NCBI GenBank assembly: GCA_007695015.1
Contig: REEN01000029.1
Location: forward strand, 90,583-154,582
Direction of reading: 5' to 3'
From: Marinilabiliales bacterium
GTDB taxonomy: Bacteria; Bacteroidota; Bacteroidia; Bacteroidales; PUMT01
DNA: 64,000 nucleotides
Made by a program: the position numbers and the translations under genes. Below the pieces are notes generated by a model, which was not told the origin of the DNA, made no database searches, and saw only the letters and a list, made by a program, of their open reading frames with translations. Positions within the stretch are counted from its first letter, which is position 1, and every line of letters begins with the position of its first letter. Of this stretch, positions 52,609 through 62,352 are shown piece by piece.

Positions 52609-54081
52609 TCACACCCCTTTTTGTTTGAAGATCGTCAGTACCGTAAGTATGAGTATCTGGAAATCTACAAATATTGACATGTTCTCAAGGTATATCATAT
52701 CATACTTGAGCCGTTGCAGCATTTGCTGAACATTTACGGCATATCCGTACTTTACCTGTCCCCATGAAGTGATACCCGGTTTTACCCTGAGCAGCAACCT
52801 GTAATGGGGTGCCTCCTTTACGATCTGATCTATGTAATGCTGCCTTTCCGGACGGGGTCCTACTATTGACATCTCCCCCTTGAGGACATTGATGAAGTTT
52901 GGTATCTCGTCGAGTCTTGTCTTTCGCAGGAATCTTCCCGGACGGGTTACCCTGGCATCGTTCTCAGAGGAGAGCTCCGGTCCGTTCTGTTCGGCGTTCT
53001 CTATCATTGTCCGGAATTTATAGATTGTAAAAGGTTTGCCATTCCGGCCTATCCGTTCGTGACTGTATATTAAAGATCCCCGTGAGTCGAACTTTATCCA
53101 GATAGCTATGGCCAGGGAAACCGGCAACAGCAATATCAGAGCTGCAACTGAAATGATGATGTCAAGTCCCTGCTTCAGATTATATTGCCACGGAGTCATA
53201 AGATTATGGCTTACCTGTATCAGCGGGGTTGCCACAATGGTGTTGATCCTCACCCTTCCGGTTAGAATATCCTGCATTCCCGGTATTGCCTTGATCTCCA
53301 CATCACGGTCGTCAAGCAGGTTTATTATCTTCTCAATTTTTCCGTTTTCGCTTGGTTCGAGGGCAATAATGACTTCCTCCACCTCGTACTTCGAGATTAT
53401 TTCACCCAGCTTGTCAAGTCCGCCCAGATGTGGCATATATTCTTCAAGTAGATATGTATTGTTGCCGTTAATGTTAACAAATCCCACAAACTTATTTCCG
53501 GTGGGTCTTATCTGTTCCTGTATATCCTTGTAAATGGATACAGCTTTATTGTCGCTGCCCAGTATTATTGTATTAAATCCCAGCCTTCCTTTCCGGATTG
53601 CAGAAATGGTCATCGAAGTGATCGTCACTCTCGGAAAGTATGAGAAAAGAAACTGTATAAGGAAGAATGCAAGATAGGAATTGTAGAAGCTCCTGGAGAG
53701 ATCTGCCACGACATCTGTGTAGATGAGAAAAGTGAAAAGGATCAGAGTGCCAAACAAAGTGACAGTCAGTGATGCGCCCAGCTCCTTCAGGCGTGAACGC
53801 CTGGTGGTGTTATTGTAGAAGCCCCAGAAATAGTAAAGGAATATCCAGAAAACCGGAAAAAGGGCAGCGCCCCTTATCAGTTCGGGGTGATCATGCAAGC
53901 CTGAAAAAAGCTCAAAACCGGATTGTTTGACATAGAAAACATAAAATATTATCCAGGCCGTCAGTGAAGATATGATATCGACGAAAAGGTAAAAAAAAGT
54001 CTGAAGTCTCTTGTTTCTCATTTCCAGGAAACTGGTTGAAAGATAATACAACATGATCCGCATGTCACTGCAAAATGACAT
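52609..54081 (-). CDS. Undecaprenyl-phosphate sugar-phosphate transferase (polyprenyl glycosylphosphotransferase)
   Basis: Starts capsule or exopolysaccharide repeat units by moving a sugar phosphate to undecaprenyl phosphate at the inner membrane. 490 residues: four membrane helices in the first 150, a CoA-binding-like Rossmann domain about 165-280 (NTIILGSDNKAVSIYKDI), another membrane segment (IIISVAALILLLPVSLAIAIWI) and the catalytic domain (YSHERIGRNGKPFTIYKFRTM, RLDEIPNFINVLKGEMSIVGPRPER). Typical WbaP/WcaJ-type architecture. No other polysaccharide genes are adjacent except perhaps the Gfo/Idh-like gene upstream. Confidence 0.9.
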   Translation of the reverse strand: MSFCSDMRIMLYYLSTSFLEMRNKRLQTFFYLFVDIISSLTAWIIFYVFYVKQSGFELFSGLHDHPELIRGAALFPVFWIFLYYFWGFYNNTTRRSRLKELGASLTVTLFGTLILFTFLIYTDVVADLSRSFYNSYLAFFLIQFLFSYFPRVTITSMTISAIRKGRLGFNTIILGSDNKAVSIYKDIQEQIRPTGNKFVGFVNINGNNTYLLEEYMPHLGGLDKLGEIISKYEVEEVIIALEPSENGKIEKIINLLDDRDVEIKAIPGMQDILTGRVRINTIVATPLIQVSHNLMTPWQYNLKQGLDIIISVAALILLLPVSLAIAIWIKFDSRGSLIYSHERIGRNGKPFTIYKFRTMIENAEQNGPELSSENDARVTRPGRFLRKTRLDEIPNFINVLKGEMSIVGPRPERQHYIDQIVKEAPHYRLLLRVKPGITSWGQVKYGYAVNVQQMLQRLKYDMIYLENMSIFVDFQILILTVLTIFKQKGV

Positions 54082-54278
54082 GTTCGGAATCGCTTATTTA
54101 ATTTTCCTGGTAGAGGTTAGATCATACGGAATTGTTAAACCTGAGTGGGGCAAGATATGAATTATTTTTTAATTAGTGCCGGATATACTGTCAATTTTTA
54201 ATATTTGGGGATTGTTCAGGCAACCGGAAACAGTAAGATCATTGAAGATATTGCTCCTCATCTCCTGTAAAGGTTAAT

Positions 54279-55193
54279 CTAGCAGGTGTAGCCTGATCTC
54301 TCAACGATCTCCCTGCATATCTCCCTTAACCGGGCCATTTCATAAAGCTGGTCAACTGACGGAGTGCGGCCCTCTATAGCCATTGAGAAATTTTCAAGTT
54401 CACAGTGGGTAAGTTGTTCAGTCGTTATTCCAGGTGTTTCCTTATTTTGCGCGGTTACACAGCTTCTGCCGTTTCTTTCAAAGACATCCACTTTCTGGTT
54501 GCCGATATTTATCTTCACCAGTCTGTTTGCCTGGTATGCCTCGATAACAAAGAGGTCTTCGCCGCTGATGTCGGACACCAGCAGATTGGCCGCCGACCCG
54601 TTCTCAAAATAGAGTGATGTGCTGAGAAGCCCTGTTGATGCCATACCGGATTTTTGCCGCATCGTATTGATCTTTTTTATATTGCCCGGGCACAGGTAGA
54701 GCAGGGCATCAATTGCTGTAAGAAGGTGCCGGTGAAACACCGGATTCCCGTTCTCCGGATAACTGGGGGTAAAGGCCTTTTTCAAACTGAACATTGATGG
54801 ATGGGATATTGTGGCTAACGACGATCTGAGCAGGGGACTGCTTCGGCCGAACCGTCTTATATGGACGACATTGTCGGCTTCATCCCTCAGCTTGATAAGA
54901 CGGCGGATATCATCCAGATCAAGTCTGTCGGCATTCCATATCAGTATATGCCTCGACATTTTTACAGCCTCGGTAATAAGCCCCATCATGTCATTATCGG
55001 CATATAAGAAGATAAGGGCGTCGTTTTCAAGAAGCAGGGCCTCATTGGAAACCGGCGGGAGGAAATGGTCGGGGTCAGCTTCTGTTCCGGTTCCTTGTCC
55101 GGGCGGACAGAAATAACCTGTAAGATGGAACCTCGGGTGGCTGAAATCTGGCCCTGCTTCTGCAGGCTTTCCTATCAGGCCGGCTTTCAACAT
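54279..55193 (-). CDS. Degenerate Gfo/Idh/MocA-like protein
   Basis: 304 residues resembling the oxidoreductase family in overall layout: an N-terminal alpha/beta domain and a C-terminal part ending EGRTPSVDQLYEMARLREICREIVERS, the usual terminal helix of Gfo/Idh proteins. The dinucleotide-binding loop reads LKAGLIGKPAEAGPDF instead of GxGxxG, and the catalytic EKP motif is absent (LIWNADRLDLDDI in its place). It has probably lost the dehydrogenase function or become a sugar-binding protein. It lies upstream of the sugar transferase in the same direction, 197 bp apart. Confidence 0.6.
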   Translation of the reverse strand: MLKAGLIGKPAEAGPDFSHPRFHLTGYFCPPGQGTGTEADPDHFLPPVSNEALLLENDALIFLYADNDMMGLITEAVKMSRHILIWNADRLDLDDIRRLIKLRDEADNVVHIRRFGRSSPLLRSSLATISHPSMFSLKKAFTPSYPENGNPVFHRHLLTAIDALLYLCPGNIKKINTMRQKSGMASTGLLSTSLYFENGSAANLLVSDISGEDLFVIEAYQANRLVKINIGNQKVDVFERNGRSCVTAQNKETPGITTEQLTHCELENFSMAIEGRTPSVDQLYEMARLREICREIVERSGYTC

Positions 55194-55348
55194 AATAGTA
55201 TCTTTGCGGTAAAGATACGTGCAATTTTAAGGAACAGCAGTAAAAAGTCCGTTTAACTTATCAACGTATTGTTGTTAATTGTATAGTCCGGCACGGGTTT
55301 ACCCGAAACAAAAAATAGTTTAATTTAGCAGTCCGAAACAGATAAGTA

Positions 55349-55993
55349 ATGACAGATTCATATCGCCATAAAGGATTAAGAAGAAACCTGGTTGAAGAGA
55401 TCCGGAGCAAGGGCATCGAAGATGAAAGGGTGCTGGATGCAGTGCTTAATGTGCCAAGGCACTATTTCATGGATACCGGGTTTGTCAAATATGCATATAA
55501 GGACCAGGCCTTCCCTATTGGATGCGGACAGACCATTTCGCAACCCTATACGGTTGCATTCCAGACTGAGCTTCTGGAGGTGGAGAAACACTGCAAGGTC
55601 CTTGAGGTAGGCACCGGATCAGGATACCAGGCGGCAATCCTTTGTGAGATGGGAGCTAAGGTGTTCACCATAGAGAGGCATCGCGACCTGTTCATCAGGG
55701 CACAGTCACTTCTTACTTCAATGGGGTACAAGGCAACCTTCTTTTACGGTGACGGCTATGAGGGAAAGCCGGCATATGGGCCATTTGACCGGATACTGGT
55801 AACCGCCGGTGCGGGGGAGATTCCGGAAAAGCTGAAGTTACAGATGAAGATCGGCGGTATAATGGTCATCCCCTTAGGCGACAGCAGGTGCCAGGTGATG
55901 ACCCGTATTGAGAGAATGGCTGAGGAAGAGTTTAAAGTTACTGAGCACGGGCGATTTGTTTTTGTTCCTTTGCTGAAAGGGAAATCCGGATAG
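55349..55993 (+). CDS. pcm: Protein-L-isoaspartate O-methyltransferase
   Basis: Repairs isoaspartyl residues in damaged proteins using SAM. PCMT signatures: VPRHYFMDTGFVKYAYKDQAFPIGCGQTISQPYTVAFQTELL, the SAM loop VLEVGTGSGYQAAIL, VFTIERHRDL and FDRILVTAGAGEIPEKL. 214 residues is normal. A near-consensus TAATTTAG lies about 26 bp upstream of the start. Confidence 0.95.
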   Translation: MTDSYRHKGLRRNLVEEIRSKGIEDERVLDAVLNVPRHYFMDTGFVKYAYKDQAFPIGCGQTISQPYTVAFQTELLEVEKHCKVLEVGTGSGYQAAILCEMGAKVFTIERHRDLFIRAQSLLTSMGYKATFFYGDGYEGKPAYGPFDRILVTAGAGEIPEKLKLQMKIGGIMVIPLGDSRCQVMTRIERMAEEEFKVTEHGRFVFVPLLKGKSG

Positions 55994-56141
55994 GCAATGG
56001 GTGGCCGGTCAACAGGTTGCCTGCGGGCGATGATAATTATAAACCTGCATGCCTTGCAGGGTTGCATGACTGACCAGGGCCGGAATGTGCCCCCCGCCAA
56101 CGTGCGGGTGTTGCTGTGAAACCAGAAAAACAGATAAGATC

Positions 56142-56783
56142 ATGATCAAAGTCCATAAATTCGTTGTAAACCCCTTCCAGGAGAATGCATACCTGCTCTG
56201 GGACGAAACAGGCAGTTGCGTGCTTGTTGATATGGGCAGCTATACTGTTGACGAGAAGAAAGAGGTGCTCTTTTTTATCGAGAACAACCAGCTTGAGCCC
56301 GTGATGATAATAAACACACACTGCCATGTTGACCATCTGCTCGGCAACTCCTTCTTCAAAAACAAACTGAAGGTACCAGTTGCTGCCCATGCCGATGATG
56401 AGTTCCTGATAAAAACAGCCGTTGAGCATGGCAGCGTTTTCGGATTCGAGGTTGAAGAGCCGCCACCGGTTGACAGCTATCTGGAGGAGGGTAGGGCCAT
56501 AACTTTTGGCAGTTCATCACTGGAAGTGTTTCATGTGCCGGGGCACTCTCCCGGAAGCGTGGCGCTGTACAGCAGCGAGGATGCCTTTGTTATTACAGGG
56601 GATGTCCTGTTCAGCGGGGGAATCGGGCGGACAGACCTGCCGGGCGGCGATTACGACACCCTTATCAGGTCAATCAAAGAAAAACTGATGGTGCTTCCCG
56701 ATGAGGTGACGGTATATCCCGGGCACGGACCCGAAACCACCATTGGCGGTGAGCGGCATTCCAATCCTTTTCTTACCGGATAA
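56142..56783 (+). CDS. Metallo-beta-lactamase-fold hydrolase (glyoxalase II-like)
   Basis: 213 residues starting MIKVHKFVVNPFQENAYLLWDE. The zinc motif THCHVDHLLGN (HxHxDH), the later PGHSPGSVALY, GDVLFSGGIGRTDLPGGD and YPGHGPETTIGGE correspond to the two-metal site of glyoxalase II-like thioesterases. No rhodanese domain, so not a persulfide dioxygenase fusion. Substrate not determinable. The frame extends upstream to 56085 without conserved sequence. Confidence 0.9.
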   Translation: MIKVHKFVVNPFQENAYLLWDETGSCVLVDMGSYTVDEKKEVLFFIENNQLEPVMIINTHCHVDHLLGNSFFKNKLKVPVAAHADDEFLIKTAVEHGSVFGFEVEEPPPVDSYLEEGRAITFGSSSLEVFHVPGHSPGSVALYSSEDAFVITGDVLFSGGIGRTDLPGGDYDTLIRSIKEKLMVLPDEVTVYPGHGPETTIGGERHSNPFLTG

Positions 56784-56998
56784 CCGGCTTACGTAAACCT
56801 GCTCATGGAATCAGACAGTCGCGGCAGAGCCGCATCAGGTAGTTATGCGGCACTTCGCAGTTTTTTTACCAAGGCTGCGACCGGTCTACGGTAAATTTAT
56901 TAATTGAGCATATCATGATATTTGTCTTATTTATCAATAAGTCCAGTTTTTATTTTTACAGAATATAACCAGTAAAAAACACATAAATATTCATTTAT

Positions 56999-59908
56999 AT
57001 GGCACTCGACAGTTTCATTTCACGACATAACGGACCCCGTCCCCACGAAACAGGTACCATGCTTGAAAAGATAGGCGTAAGATCAATCGACGAGCTTATC
57101 GACAAGACCATACCGCCTGCAATAAGGCTTGAAAAACCGCTCAACCTGCCCGATGGCATAAGCGAGCATGAATACCTGCAGCGGATATGGGAGATTGCCT
57201 CGAAAAACAAGGTCTACCGCTCATTTATCGGGATGGGTTACTACAATACAATCTTCCCGCCGGTAATCCAGAGGAACATACTTGAGAACCCCTCATGGTA
57301 CACCTCATATACCCCCTATCAGGCAGAGATATCGCAGGGCAGGCTGGAGGCCCTGCTGAACTTCCAGACAGCGGTGATGGATCTGACCGGCCTGGAGCTG
57401 GCCAATGCATCATTGCTTGACGAAGCAACGGCAGCGGCCGAGGCAATGATCATGATGTTCAACGCACGCAGCAGGGACCAGGTTAAGTCGGGTGCAGTAA
57501 AGTTCTTTGTCGATGAAAACATCTTCCCCCAGAACCTGGCAGTTTTGAGAACCAGGGCAATACCTCTGGGCATAGAGCTGGTGACCGGCAGTTATGCCGA
57601 AGCTGACCCGGGTGAAGATTACTTTGGCGTGATGGTGCAGTATCCTGCCGGTGACGGCAAGATTTACGATTACAGGGATTTTATATTGAAGTCCGCCGAA
57701 AAAGGCATATACACCGGAGTAATTGCCGATATTCTCAGTCTTGCATTGCTCACACCTCCCGGAGAGTGGGGCGCCGACGTGGTGGTTGGTTCGACCCAGC
57801 GCTTCGGCATACCGATGGGATATGGCGGTCCGCATGCAGGGTACTTCGCTACCAGGGAGAAATTCAAGCGTCACGTGCCGGGCAGGATAATAGGGGTGAC
57901 CGTCGATGCCCAGGGCAGACATGCACTCAGGATGGCTTTGCAGACAAGGGAACAGCATATAAAGAGGGAACGCGCCACCTCCAATATCTGTACAGCCCAG
58001 GCTCTGCTTGCAACCATGGCAGGGATGTATGCTGTCTATCATGGTGCGGAGGGACTGAAACGTATCGCCCTTCATACCCACCATAGTGCTGTAACTCTTG
58101 AGAAGGGACTGAAAAGTCTGGGTTACACGCAGGAGAACGGTAACTATTTTGATACCCTCAGGGTGTCGCTGCCGGGCGATATCGTGGCGGCCGACATTGA
58201 GAAGACGGCGCTGGAGAACAGGATCAACCTCAGGTATATTGACGACAAAACTGTGGGCATAAGCCTTGACGAGACCACACTCATAAGGGACATAAATAAT
58301 ATCCTTTCAGTCTTTGCCGGAGCTGCCGGTAAGGAGTCCCCCGAGGTGAGCGGCCTGGAGGAGAGGACCTCAATTGATAAAGTATTCATCCGCGAAAGCG
58401 AATTTTTTACCCTTGATGTATTCAATGCCTACCGGTCGGAGACCGAGTTGATGAGGTACATCAAGAAGCTTGAAAGAAAAGATTTCAGCCTTACGCACTC
58501 GATGATATCGCTCGGGTCGTGCACCATGAAGCTGAATGCGGCCACCGAGCTGCTGCCGCTTAGCTGGCCCGAATTCGGGGCGCTGCATCCGTTTGTCCCG
58601 GTTGATCAGGCTCAGGGGTACCACGAGCTGATGGATGAGCTGGCGGCTGACCTGTGTGAGATTACTGGTTACGATGCGATCTCTTTCCAGCCCAATTCGG
58701 GGGCTTCGGGTGAGTATACCGGACTGATGGTAATCAGGGGCTATCATGAAAGCAGGAACGAGGGGCACCGCAATGTATGCCTGATACCCTCGTCGGCACA
58801 CGGCACCAACCCGGCAAGCGCGGTCATGGCAGGAATGGAGGTGGTTATAGTTGATTGCGACAAGCACGGTAACGTAGACCTTAAGGATCTGCGCCCAAAG
58901 GCTGAGAAGCACCGCGACAACCTTGCCGCCTTCATGGTTACCTATCCTTCAACTCACGGGGTATATGAGCCCGGTATCATTGAGATGACGGAGATAATCC
59001 ACGAGAACGGGGGCCAGGTCTATATGGACGGGGCCAACATGAATGCCCAGGTAGGCTTTACCAATCCCGCGATCGTTGGCGCCGACGTGTGCCACCTGAA
59101 CCTGCACAAGACATTTGCCATACCGCACGGGGGCGGGGGACCCGGAATGGGTCCGATAGGCGTTGCGGCCCACCTGGTGGAGTTTCTTCCCGGGCACCCG
59201 GTCATTACCACGGGTGGTGAAAAAGGGGTTGAGGCGATAGCAGCCGCTCCCTACGGAAGTACCAGTATACTGACAATATCACATGCATACATCAAGCTGC
59301 TCGGTGGAAAAGGTCTGACCGAAGCAACCCGGCTGGCCATACTGAATGCCAATTACCTGGCGGCGGTGCTGAAGGACTATTACGATGTCCTCTACAAGGG
59401 AATAAACGGCTTTGTTGCCCATGAGATGATTATCGACTGCCGTAAATTCCGGCTGGACAAGGAGCTGGAGGTTACCGAGGCCGATATAGCAAAAAGGCTT
59501 ATGGATTACGGATTTCATGCCCCGACCCTGTCTTTCCCGGTGGCCGGCACGCTGATGGTTGAGCCAACCGAAAGCGAATCGCTGCATGAGCTGAACCGGT
59601 TTGCCGAGGCGATGATATCGATCCACGCCGAGATGGAGGAGATACGATCAGGGAAAGCCGACAAGAAGAACAACGTGCTGAAGAATGCGCCCCATACTGC
59701 TGAGGTGACTGTATCGGACGGGTGGGACAGGCCCTACGGAAGGGAGAAGGCTGCCTATCCCCTCAGGTGGATAGCCGACAATAAGTTCTGGCCCTCTGTA
59801 AGCCGGGTTGACGATGCCCATGGCGACCGTAACCTGATGTGCTCCTGTGCACCTATAGATTCTTACAGAAGCGGACTTTTTGAGTTCAGCTCGCTGGAAC
59901 AGGGCTGA
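56999..59908 (+). CDS. gcvP: Glycine dehydrogenase (aminomethyl-transferring), P protein
   Basis: Decarboxylates glycine and passes the aminomethyl group to lipoylated GcvH. The 969-residue protein is the single-chain form: an N-terminal half (about 1-450) and a catalytic C-terminal half (about 455-969) with the PLP lysine Lys704 in [17 protein letters not shown] and the glycine-rich [12 protein letters not shown] loop. [14 protein letters not shown] and [20 protein letters not shown] are diagnostic. gcvT and gcvH are not adjacent. The 215 bp upstream contain a weak hairpin with a T run (56846-56867) but no recognisable glycine riboswitch. Confidence 0.97.
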   Translation: MALDSFISRHNGPRPHETGTMLEKIGVRSIDELIDKTIPPAIRLEKPLNLPDGISEHEYLQRIWEIASKNKVYRSFIGMGYYNTIFPPVIQRNILENPSWYTSYTPYQAEISQGRLEALLNFQTAVMDLTGLELANASLLDEATAAAEAMIMMFNARSRDQVKSGAVKFFVDENIFPQNLAVLRTRAIPLGIELVTGSYAEADPGEDYFGVMVQYPAGDGKIYDYRDFILKSAEKGIYTGVIADILSLALLTPPGEWGADVVVGSTQRFGIPMGYGGPHAGYFATREKFKRHVPGRIIGVTVDAQGRHALRMALQTREQHIKRERATSNICTAQALLATMAGMYAVYHGAEGLKRIALHTHHSAVTLEKGLKSLGYTQENGNYFDTLRVSLPGDIVAADIEKTALENRINLRYIDDKTVGISLDETTLIRDINNILSVFAGAAGKESPEVSGLEERTSIDKVFIRESEFFTLDVFNAYRSETELMRYIKKLERKDFSLTHSMISLGSCTMKLNAATELLPLSWPEFGALHPFVPVDQAQGYHELMDELAADLCEITGYDAISFQPNSGASGEYTGLMVIRGYHESRNEGHRNVCLIPSSAHGTNPASAVMAGMEVVIVDCDKHGNVDLKDLRPKAEKHRDNLAAFMVTYPSTHGVYEPGIIEMTEIIHENGGQVYMDGANMNAQVGFTNPAIVGADVCHLNLHKTFAIPHGGGGPGMGPIGVAAHLVEFLPGHPVITTGGEKGVEAIAAAPYGSTSILTISHAYIKLLGGKGLTEATRLAILNANYLAAVLKDYYDVLYKGINGFVAHEMIIDCRKFRLDKELEVTEADIAKRLMDYGFHAPTLSFPVAGTLMVEPTESESLHELNRFAEAMISIHAEMEEIRSGKADKKNNVLKNAPHTAEVTVSDGWDRPYGREKAAYPLRWIADNKFWPSVSRVDDAHGDRNLMCSCAPIDSYRSGLFEFSSLEQG

Positions 59909-60190
59909 CCCTGGCTGCAAATGAGGTACGGCTGCCCCGCCTGATAAGGATATTTCTCCGGCCAGGCTGATAACCGCAGACCTTGCCCGCCAGGTCCTGT
60001 ACGGCTGCCCGGCTTGCCACCGGTCTCTTGCCGGGCAGGAAGGATTACGCTAGCCTGAAACAACAAATCCGGCACGGGACTTGTTATAATAGTGTTGTGA
60101 ATGCTGCCCGGTTTTCGTCACCGGACTGAGGCAACTGACGGTTAATTGTACCGGTAGAAAGACCGGCGGCACAACAGCATATATTATATA

Positions 60191-60646
60191 ATGATTGATG
60201 TTATGGAGAGGAAAGATGATTCTTTCAGGCAGAATTTCGAGACATTGCTTGCGCTTTTCAAAAAGCTGGCCGACAAAATGTCAGAAGGAGAGATTGAGGG
60301 GGTTAACCCGCAATTTGCAGGCCAGTTCAGGATGATGCTCAACCAGTACGAGATGATGAAGAACATGATGCCTGATGACATACCAGAGCACCTGAGGGAA
60401 CCATTCAGGCAGATGATGGAAAAGATGATCCATCAGCTGAAGGATGAGATCGGTGAGGATATTATACTTACTTCTCCCAGGAAAGGTGTGAGCAGGGAGA
60501 CAGAGATGCCGTCATCCGGAGAAGGGTCTGATGAAGACACGACTATCAGTGAAATAGAGGACAACCTGCGGAAACCCGGACTTGATCCGGCCGAAATAGA
60601 CAAACTGCTCGACAGGCTTGCAGAGCTTAAATCACAAAAGGGATGA
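60191..60646 (+). CDS. Small acidic helical protein of unknown function
   Basis: 151 residues, soluble, no signal peptide. Mostly helical and methionine-rich in the middle (FRMMLNQYEMMKNMMPDD, FRQMMEKMIHQLKDEIG), followed by an acidic low-complexity linker (SSGEGSDEDTT) and a short C-terminal helix (DPAEIDKLLDRLAELKSQKG). Not recognised. The stop codon falls inside an 8-bp hairpin (GGGATGAC/GTCATCCC, 60640-60658). The 282 bp before it contain only a 9-bp inverted repeat (60005-60013/60030-60038). Confidence 0.6.
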   Translation: MIDVMERKDDSFRQNFETLLALFKKLADKMSEGEIEGVNPQFAGQFRMMLNQYEMMKNMMPDDIPEHLREPFRQMMEKMIHQLKDEIGEDIILTSPRKGVSRETEMPSSGEGSDEDTTISEIEDNLRKPGLDPAEIDKLLDRLAELKSQKG

Positions 60647-60730
60647 CGGGGTCATCCCTGTCCATGATTAATTCGCATAGAGCTGATTTATCCGGCATCT
60701 TTAACCATCCAGGAATATCAGCAGTTTGCA

Positions 60731-60973
60731 TCAACCCTGGTTGGCACAACAGCGTCCGCCGGCCGGACAACTGCCCATGGCCGGTGCGGCAGGCCTGAAA
60801 TCACTCTTTGACTTTGCCTGTTTTGGCGGGCGGTACTCATCTATTGTTTCTCCGCATTGCGGACAATCGGCCACCTTTTTGCTGCAGGGCCCGTAAACGG
60901 GGCTGTTGTATTCATGGGTCGTTCCCTGGCCCTCAAACTTTATCCCGCAGCTCTCACACTGAAATTGCAGCAT
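60731..60973 (-). CDS. Zinc-ribbon protein
   Basis: 80 residues. The N-terminus FQCESCGIKF and the later DCPQCGE form a CxxC...CxxC zinc ribbon as in FmdB-type proteins, with one more Cys in YGPCSKKV. The tail is Pro/Ala rich and ends with further cysteines (GSCPAGGRCCANQG), which may bind metal as well. Function unknown. Confidence 0.75.
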   Translation of the reverse strand: MLQFQCESCGIKFEGQGTTHEYNSPVYGPCSKKVADCPQCGETIDEYRPPKQAKSKSDFRPAAPAMGSCPAGGRCCANQG

Positions 60974-61097
60974 TTTGCAAACAAATTAGATTTAATAATC
61001 TGTAAAGTTAGACAATTAAATCTTTTCCGGCAATTGCCATAGGGTCGGCAGTAAGCCTGGGCGAATATTATACCTTGACTTTTGTTTAAATTTCTAA

Positions 61098-62000
61098 CCT
61101 AAATTATTCATTAAAAAAGGGGGATTTTGTTCCTTAAAGACGCTACAAAGTAGTATCTTTAATGTGTTTAGAACAAAAACCCCTTTGTACAATGATAGAA
61201 AAAATTTCACAGAATTCCTCACAACAACTTGCCCTTTTTCCAATAAATAATAAAGATGTCTCCTTATCCTTCACTGGCCAGCGCATCAGCAGTGATGACG
61301 GATTGTTGCTATTAAGAGAGCTTGACAACAAATTGGGCTTTATCTAATCCATAAGTTCCTGTATTAAAGACACAAGAGACCAGCGTTACATTGATCATGA
61401 GATGCAAGAGTTGATTGCCAACGAGTCTATCAAATAGCTGCAGGCTATGAAGATTGTAACGATTCCAATATCTTGCGTGAAGAGCAGGTTGTTAAAATGT
61501 GCGCTGGCCGTCTTCCCCAGACCGGAGATGACCTGGCCTCACAGCCAACAATGAGTCGCCTGGAGAACCATGCATCAAGAACCGACCTTTTTGGCATGGG
61601 GATTAAACTGCTGGACAACTTTATTGATTCATATTCACGTGAACCCCAAGTTATTATTCTTGATTTCGATGACACAAATACAAATACACACGGCCAGCAG
61701 GAACTCTCTTTATTTTACCATTATTATGACGAGCATTGCTACATGCCTCTTCATATTTATGAAGGCCTCTCCGGTAAGTTGATTACAACCATATTGAAAC
61801 CGGGCCGTCGTAGCAAGCAGGCTGAAACAGGCAATTTGTTTATAAAGATCATAAAGTAACTGCGTAAAAGATGGTCCAATACTACTGTCATTATTCGCGG
61901 CGACAGTCATTTTACCTCGGGTGATCTTATGGACTGGTGTCCTTATAAGGATAAAGTTAATTTAAAACTGGTTTAACCGGCAATGCCAAACTCGATTTGC
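61098..62000 (+). mobile_element. Decayed, 3'-truncated IS1380-family element
   Basis: The 5' flank (TTTTGTTCCTTAAAGACGC and onward) and the coding remains match the layout of Bacteroidota IS1380-type elements. The right part of the transposase and the right terminal repeat are missing; homology stops near 62000, where an IS66-type fragment on the other strand begins. Confidence 0.75.
61192..61995 (+). pseudogene. IS1380-family transposase, broken
   Basis: Reads MIEKISQNSSQQLALFPINN..., then LREEQVVKMCAGRLPQTGDDLASQPTMSR, IILDFDDTNTNTHGQQELSLF (the DDE Asp region) and VIIRGDSHFTSGDLMDW. It is broken by an in-frame TAA at 61345, a one-base deletion near 61420, a TAA at 61857 and another one-base deletion near 61967, and is truncated before the last catalytic Glu. 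It cannot encode a working transposase. Confidence 0.85.
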
Positions 62001-62091
62001 CGATGCCCTCGTTAGAGCAGAACTCACGAACACTCAAACCTGATTCTTTGTAACGCCTGATTGAATCTCTTATGGCTTCCTGGGTAATCAT
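61957..62091 (-). pseudogene. IS66-type accessory protein TnpA, N-terminal fragment
   Basis: A 44-codon frame beginning MITQEAIRDSIRRYKESG followed by LSVREFCSNEGIGKSSL, the helix-turn-helix start of IS66-family TnpA. The match ends near 62000, after which the frame reads through antisense IS1380 sequence. It is therefore a remnant joined to the older element. Confidence 0.65.
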
Positions 62092-62102
62092 AGATAAGTT
62101 TT

Positions 62103-62246
62103 ACCCTCAAAAATAGATGCCACCGGATTCTTTAACAATATTAACTACGCCGAATGCTTACAAAGGATCCTTGAGGATGAAAGGGCCTATGAGATGATCA
62201 GGCGTTTGCTTCCTCAGGAACCAGACCTGCAAAATGTACCGTAACC
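62103..62246 (+). pseudogene. Short unrecognised coding remnant
   Basis: Open frame of about 47 codons with protein-like composition (FFNNINYAECLQRILEDE, then RAYEMIRRLLPQEPD) ending in TAA at 62244, with no start codon. It may be the 3' end of a gene destroyed by the adjacent insertion sequences. Origin not recognised. Confidence 0.3.
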
Positions 62247-62352
62247 GGAAATGGAAAATATAAAATGCTGAAAACTGAATATATAGCACATGAGGTCAAC
62301 TTATTTTTGATTGAAGTCATGTGATTTATTACAAGTGCGAAACTTTGATTAT

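Noticed and set aside
56784..56998. Possible glycine riboswitch upstream of gcvP
   Set aside because: The region has only short weak hairpins and none of the conserved glycine-aptamer sequence that I can recognise.
60005..60038. Terminator for gcvP
   Set aside because: The 9-bp inverted repeat CTGCCCGGC/GCCGGGCAG has a 16-nt loop and no following T tract, and lies 96 bp past the stop.
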